Positions 62,401-64,000 of a stretch of DNA of 64,000 nucleotides are shown here, one piece after another. The DNA is from Kribbella catacumbae DSM 19601 (GTDB taxonomy: Bacteria > Actinomycetota > Actinomycetes > Propionibacteriales > Kribbellaceae): assembly GCF_000372465.1 (NCBI RefSeq), contig NZ_AQUZ01000020.1:81418-145417 (forward strand), given 5' to 3'. The notes under the pieces were generated by a model. The model searched no databases, was not told the origin of the DNA, and worked only from the letters and a program-made list of their open reading frames with translations. Each line of letters begins with the position of its first letter. Within the stretch, counting starts at the first letter, position 1. The position numbers and the translations under genes were made by a program.

Positions 62401-63037
62401 CAACTACGACGAGTACGGCAACGCGGTCGGCGTCACCGCTGACACAGGGATCGTCGACTACGGCTGGCTCGGCGGAAAACAACGTGCCGTCAGCGGTGCA
62501 GGCCTCACCCTCATGGGGGTCCGGCTCTACAATCCGATCACCGCGCTGTTTACCTCGACCGACCCGGTCGCAGGCGGCAACGCCAACGCCTACACCTACC
62601 CATCTGACCCCATCAACAGCTTCGACACCGACGGCAAGCGCCGCTACTACGAGGAAGACGAGACACCGAAGCGTCTTCGATTCAAGAAGTGGTACAACGG
62701 CTTTAGCAGCGCCCTAACCCGTAAGATTTACTACCCGAATTACCCCTACAAGGACGCGCCACGCAAATATGCTCCTACAAAGAAGAAGAAGACGACAAAG
62801 TGGTGGCCCCGCAAGAAGCACTGGAAGAAATTCGGACGTTGGTCAATGCGGCGCGTCAAGGGGGCATTCTTCTACGGTATGCGAGGCGCCGGGGCCGGTG
62901 GGTTCCTTGGAGCGGTTGGAGGCGGCTTCTTTGGGGGCGGACCGGGCGCTCTAGCGGGCGGAGGATACGGGCTCTGGTATGGCAGCTGGGGTGGTATCGG
63001 ATATGGCCTAATGAGAGGCCATAAGACGTGGTGGTGA
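56435..63037 (+). CDS. Secreted RHS/YD-repeat polymorphic toxin-like protein
   Basis: A 2200-residue exported protein. ATG 56435 follows GGGGAG and starts a signal peptide (RIVAVVLSAALLASALEARQPAEA). A DNRLRE-type domain lies about residues 300-480, Fn3-like beta regions follow, and YD/RHS repeats run from about 1020 to 2010. The RHS core ends near residue 2068 (GVRLYNPITALFTSTDPVAGGNANAYTYPSDPINSFDTDG). The remaining 130 residues are a different module: Tyr/Lys/Trp-rich (KKKKTTKWWPRKKHWKKFGRW), then glycine-zipper-like (GAGAGGFLGAVGGGFFGGG, GGYGLWYGSWGGIGYG). In this family the segment after the core is the toxin. I recognise no enzymatic motif in the tip; membrane insertion is the likely action. 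Confidence 0.88.
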   Translation: MFVLDRSQRARVQKFPRIVAVVLSAALLASALEARQPAEAAPAADPKPTAAMVSSRPDLISASVTARSQGSRVEVESMRTESSTTWVNPDTTMTTDAHMAPIRFKTAQGAWQSIDLTLAKAADGTVAPRSHQHGLQLGKRNAATGGVFASAAGGAGRQVEWLAPWKLPEPTLQETKATYTEVQPGVDMTLDARRSGFEVDFIVKQRPATAPVWRIPLRTKGLTARQAADGTIEFVDAQNTVRSRIPVGQMWDSVNDEHTGQPVNTATVKVTLEQVSPGKATLVIAPDAEWFLDPARVFPVTVDPTYANTPVYSSFDTFVQSGWTSDLSSTVDLRVGKNGTTTERSFLNFAGAAFQGKDITSASLSLYQYGATTCTATQLNLHAALQASTSTRWTSQPVTSATVWGSVSTAKGFSSACAAGRIAVPMTSLAQYWSGQPDPTVGVALKAANEADANAWKRFVSSEGTADPYISLTWNRPPNPPATVETSEAVAYAAPGENTSSMYSASLKPWVQTKATDPDANTVKYVFEFFTGDGPTFSLKGTCTSSVYASGTTAGCRPSTNLPDNTLLYVRAKANDGRVDGPWTSYQSRLRTGAAKPADPVVNCPAPYDVSGSWLDNPPAADVVCTVTATGTSYSAPGYLRLTVDGKPVASNTGVAGQYKITPSSDPAVAKTTVTLPKGSGLHAITAQAESPAGNLSDVKTHNVGWGGTALTSPTANPRITTANTLRITASGPPKGSSSTVSAKIRWRVSGYGGADDLVGWNEDTTAFPVTDSGTGGVSVNTNWDTNNAKIDTFLDSDPDIAGVQPTTLNDRVPVKLDIQVCFKYGTTDQCTWSQTPDTTIQRVPHAFGNGFPTAEAGPGQVALWTGEFNASATDISVPGYTADLSISRSHMTYETPTNQINGAFGQGWTAQFDGADVGAAGLQVIDSTRIDGTLVLIDGDGTSLIFESPTSDRRTGASFALGEWAPADEDTELDGSRLTITGTATSPLLSYIEDDGTVTTWTPATTPTTSAAALFRAVGIAEPGIASKTTFAYDANGRIVRILAPVAPGVTCAAYNASAPLTGMNPGCRALRFTYTTIGASRVRLSEAWIDIYNPDKTGTNKMDSIQVAAYTYDTNALLTKVTDPRSNLSTEYTYNAENHLSSVKPAGQVPFQLNYVTVDQRDKLDSVTRDRPAGDPTGGTATLAKFVYDVPLSGTGLPDLTAGAVAQWNQKATPTNGFAVFGPDHPVTGAPTADDWQYADLQYTDAAGYTINTAKYGAGNWQYTSTDYNDQGNVVRELDERALRAVIDDPARRGAAADQLASLTAYNADIKNAAGDAVLTPAGTLVTDTYGPARYAALKNGTVTWVRPHTHTTFDQGAPNAGINPDTSLPYRLATTETSYAHDPGTGTDLEITGQSLTDYSAPVAGDADGWARSLPGKAITDVDRDGTNSPGDIVKVTRYDAEGGVIETRQPTANGSDAGTAKTVYYTTAANSTVPECGSKPQWAGLVCRTYPATAPTSTAGATPTLPSTTTAAFTYLLAPKTVTETSGSVTRTTITDYLLDGRTGSTKTTVTGITGSSPNTEKITSYDPNTGQQTVVTAKNTNGTTVGTITTGYDTWGRQITYQPSAESATTTVYDAAGSVATVTDANGSTIYTYDGTDAAGKAERRGLATKVEVTTGGSTWTSTGAYDADGSMTVQKLPGGVTQHNDIDNTGEPVGLRYTGQVTTVNEDGSTTVDPNGGWLSWSLENDVTGRVSHEWTPDGTAFTTTGGGAIPYDRHYTYDNAGRLTQVNDRTAGASGIDVTDPAEAPACVTRTYGFDANDNRLTKATAPAAADGSCSTSGATTVTRAFDTADRPVTGANGVGGYAYDVLGRTTSLPASDAPHPADGDITFVYYDNDLASSITQGATTTSFTLDALDRRAAEIVTNASGSTQTVRHYNDTSDNPTWVTQGAATQRYAELIGSDLALTVDQVGTAELTLNNSHGDVVTTVDLPTGGGVATGIGGWNNYDEYGNAVGVTADTGIVDYGWLGGKQRAVSGAGLTLMGVRLYNPITALFTSTDPVAGGNANAYTYPSDPINSFDTDGKRRYYEEDETPKRLRFKKWYNGFSSALTRKIYYPNYPYKDAPRKYAPTKKKKTTKWWPRKKHWKKFGRWSMRRVKGAFFYGMRGAGAGGFLGAVGGGFFGGGPGALAGGGYGLWYGSWGGIGYGLMRGHKTWW

Positions 63038-63071
63038 CCGAGCGATTCCGGCAGCCCTCTAGGAGTAGACT

Positions 63072-63263
63072 GTGACCGACAATGTGATTACTCGAATCTT
63101 CATTCCTGCGATTTTCATTTCGGTTATTCTGATTTTGAGGGCGATAGACAAGAATTTTTTCTCCTGGGGAACATTGTGGACGATTCTCATAGCGGGTGTC
63201 GCGGGCATCCTCGTCGCGGAGCTCCAGCTCAGGGTTTGGGGTCCAATAAAGCTTAGAAAATAA
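63072..63263 (+). CDS. Small two-helix membrane protein, candidate immunity protein
   Basis: A 63-residue protein with two hydrophobic segments (ITRIFIPAIFISVILILRAI and WTILIAGVAGILVAELQL) and a basic end (KLRK). GTG 63072 follows AGGAG with a 6-base gap, and the gene starts 34 bp after the RHS stop. By my count about 46% of its bases are G or C, far below the surrounding DNA, which suggests recent acquisition. Its position directly after the RHS tip is where the cognate immunity gene is expected. Confidence 0.75.
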   Translation: MTDNVITRIFIPAIFISVILILRAIDKNFFSWGTLWTILIAGVAGILVAELQLRVWGPIKLRK

Positions 63264-63913
63264 CGGGGGTGCGGCCCGGCCGTGAGTTGGCCGGCCGGGA
63301 AGCCAGGTGATGGACCTGGCTCAGCCGCGAAGTCGAGCGGGTGTGCCAGGTTGACGACGCTCCCCAGGATCCGCGATGGGTTACATCGCTCGGCCGGCTG
63401 CCTGCCGCTCGGGTTCGCGTGCTCGCTAGCTGGTCGACTCCATGCCCAGCGGATTGGAGGAGCGCTGGGTCCCGAGTCGGCTCATCAAGGACGTCGGCCG
63501 ACGCGCCTGCGGCTTCCGCAACCCCGGCAACCGACGCCGCCGAGTACGGTACTTCGGCACTCGGCAATCACGCCGGAGTGCAGCCAGACCAGAATCGCTG
63601 CCCGGCCAAGCTCTTGAAGAGCCTGCAGCCCCCTGGCTGACTCGGGCGGCTTGTCCGAAATCTGCGGTCCGGGCAGTGGCAACGGATTGTGCGTGATTCC
63701 GGTGCAACCGGCGATCCCCATCACCACCTCGGGGCGTGTGATCCGATCGATCGCCCCGCCGACAACAAGTTCTTCGGTCGCCCTGTGCGTCACCCTTAAA
63801 GACCCGGGCGCCCCGCCCGTGTACCGCGAGCTCGCGGCCTTCGCGACCAGATCGACTCGTGATCTTAAGGGAACATATGTCCTATGTCGCTTAGCGTGGA
63901 TATGATTCTGGGT
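63264..63913. other. Accessory tail without a confirmed gene
   Basis: This 650-bp stretch has only short open frames on both strands. A transposase-like fragment is seen at 63442-63696. The 8-bp palindrome ACATATGT (63872-63879) lies about 35 bp before the partial gene at 63914 and might belong to its promoter. Nothing else is recognisable. Confidence 0.5.
63442..63696 (+). pseudogene. Possible transposase C-terminal remnant
   Basis: In this frame the segment SRLIKDVGRRACGFRNPGNR resembles the C-terminal end of ISL3-like DDE transposases (the GFxNxxNxRxR pattern). The preceding catalytic part is missing and the rest of the frame does not look conserved. It is a remnant at best. Confidence 0.3.
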
Positions 63914-64000
63914 ATGGAAATCCCGGAGTGTCCGCTGGGTCATCGTGGTTCGGTGGTGCGTGCGGGGTGGTATGGCCGGGCTGGTCAGCGGCGGCAGCGG
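63914..64000 (+). CDS. Start of an unidentified gene (truncated by window end)
   Basis: From ATG 63914 an open frame runs to the window edge: MEIPECPLGHRGSVVRAGWY, then a basic stretch GRAGQRRQR. The Cys/His start followed by Gly/Arg-rich sequence is reminiscent of zinc-ribbon N-termini of some transposase-like proteins, but 29 residues are too few to decide. Confidence 0.4.
   Translation, partial: MEIPECPLGHRGSVVRAGWYGRAGQRRQR

Noticed and set aside
63651..63905. 84-codon + strand frame (MSEICGPGSGNG...)
   Set aside because: No recognisable motif and overlaps a likely promoter region; cannot be supported.
63485..63943. 152-codon minus-strand frame in the final segment
   Set aside because: No ribosome-binding site or family resemblance; composition is that of a shadow frame.
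1..64000. tRNA or rRNA genes
   Set aside because: I looked for tRNA-like ends and arms in the gaps and saw none I could support by eye.

Overview
The window is a high-GC, gene-dense chromosome segment with GTG and TTG starts, very frequent 4-bp ATGA/GTGA gene overlaps, F420-type oxidoreductases, actinobacterial LexA boxes and an ImuA'/ImuB pair. This indicates an actinomycete. A Nocardioidaceae/Kribbellaceae-like soil genus such as Kribbella is my best guess, but that is an inference from gene content and style, not a database match.

Layout: 1-3 kb holds a secreted type-B carboxylesterase (its 3' end lies outside the window) and a ROK regulator. 3.1-6.8 kb is a muropeptide-recycling operon (serine hydrolase, L-Ala-D/L-Glu epimerase, NlpC/P60 endopeptidase), into which a TnpB-only IS200/IS605-type element has inserted exactly at the epimerase/endopeptidase junction. 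6.9-22.8 kb is a broken-up cobalamin locus: cbiB, two cobalamin riboswitches heading cobN and a ChlI/ChlD-type chelatase subunit, then cobO, cobB and a CobE-like/BluB fusion in an overlapping operon, with surE, a DHFR-like gene, a methyltransferase and others between. 23-30.4 kb has a LolA-like exported protein with an ABC exporter, an RlmA-type rRNA methyltransferase, a MarR/azoreductase divergent pair and a two-component system.

30.4-42.2 kb is a catabolic cluster. It contains a nitrate/sulfonate/NMT1-type ABC importer, an Ldh-family dehydrogenase, RidA, FAH-family enzyme, SDR, FAD aromatic hydroxylase, cupin, amidohydrolase and MDR reductase, with two paralogous GntR/FCD regulators. The same dyad operator lies before the importer and before the MDR reductase. 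42-46.3 kb has small conserved proteins and the SOS-regulated imuA'-imuB mutagenesis genes. 46.7-50.3 kb is a TetR-controlled oxidoreductase group and an SMP-30 lactonase.

50.3-64 kb is accessory DNA. It holds a four-gene operon of three large tyrosine-recombinase-like proteins plus a coiled-coil protein, preceded by a LexA box and a tiny leader ORF. This is followed by a 2200-residue secreted RHS/YD-repeat protein whose C-terminal tip is Lys/Trp-rich and then glycine-zipper-like. A low-GC 63-residue two-helix membrane protein follows immediately and is a candidate immunity protein. The end of the window carries transposase-like debris and the start of another gene.

The most interesting points are the RHS tip/immunity pair, the LexA-box recombinase trio, the internally deleted TnpB in a perfectly reconstructable insertion site, the CobE-BluB fusion, the paired riboswitch platforms, and a strongly over-represented short word (GCAGTAC) spread over core genes of both strands.
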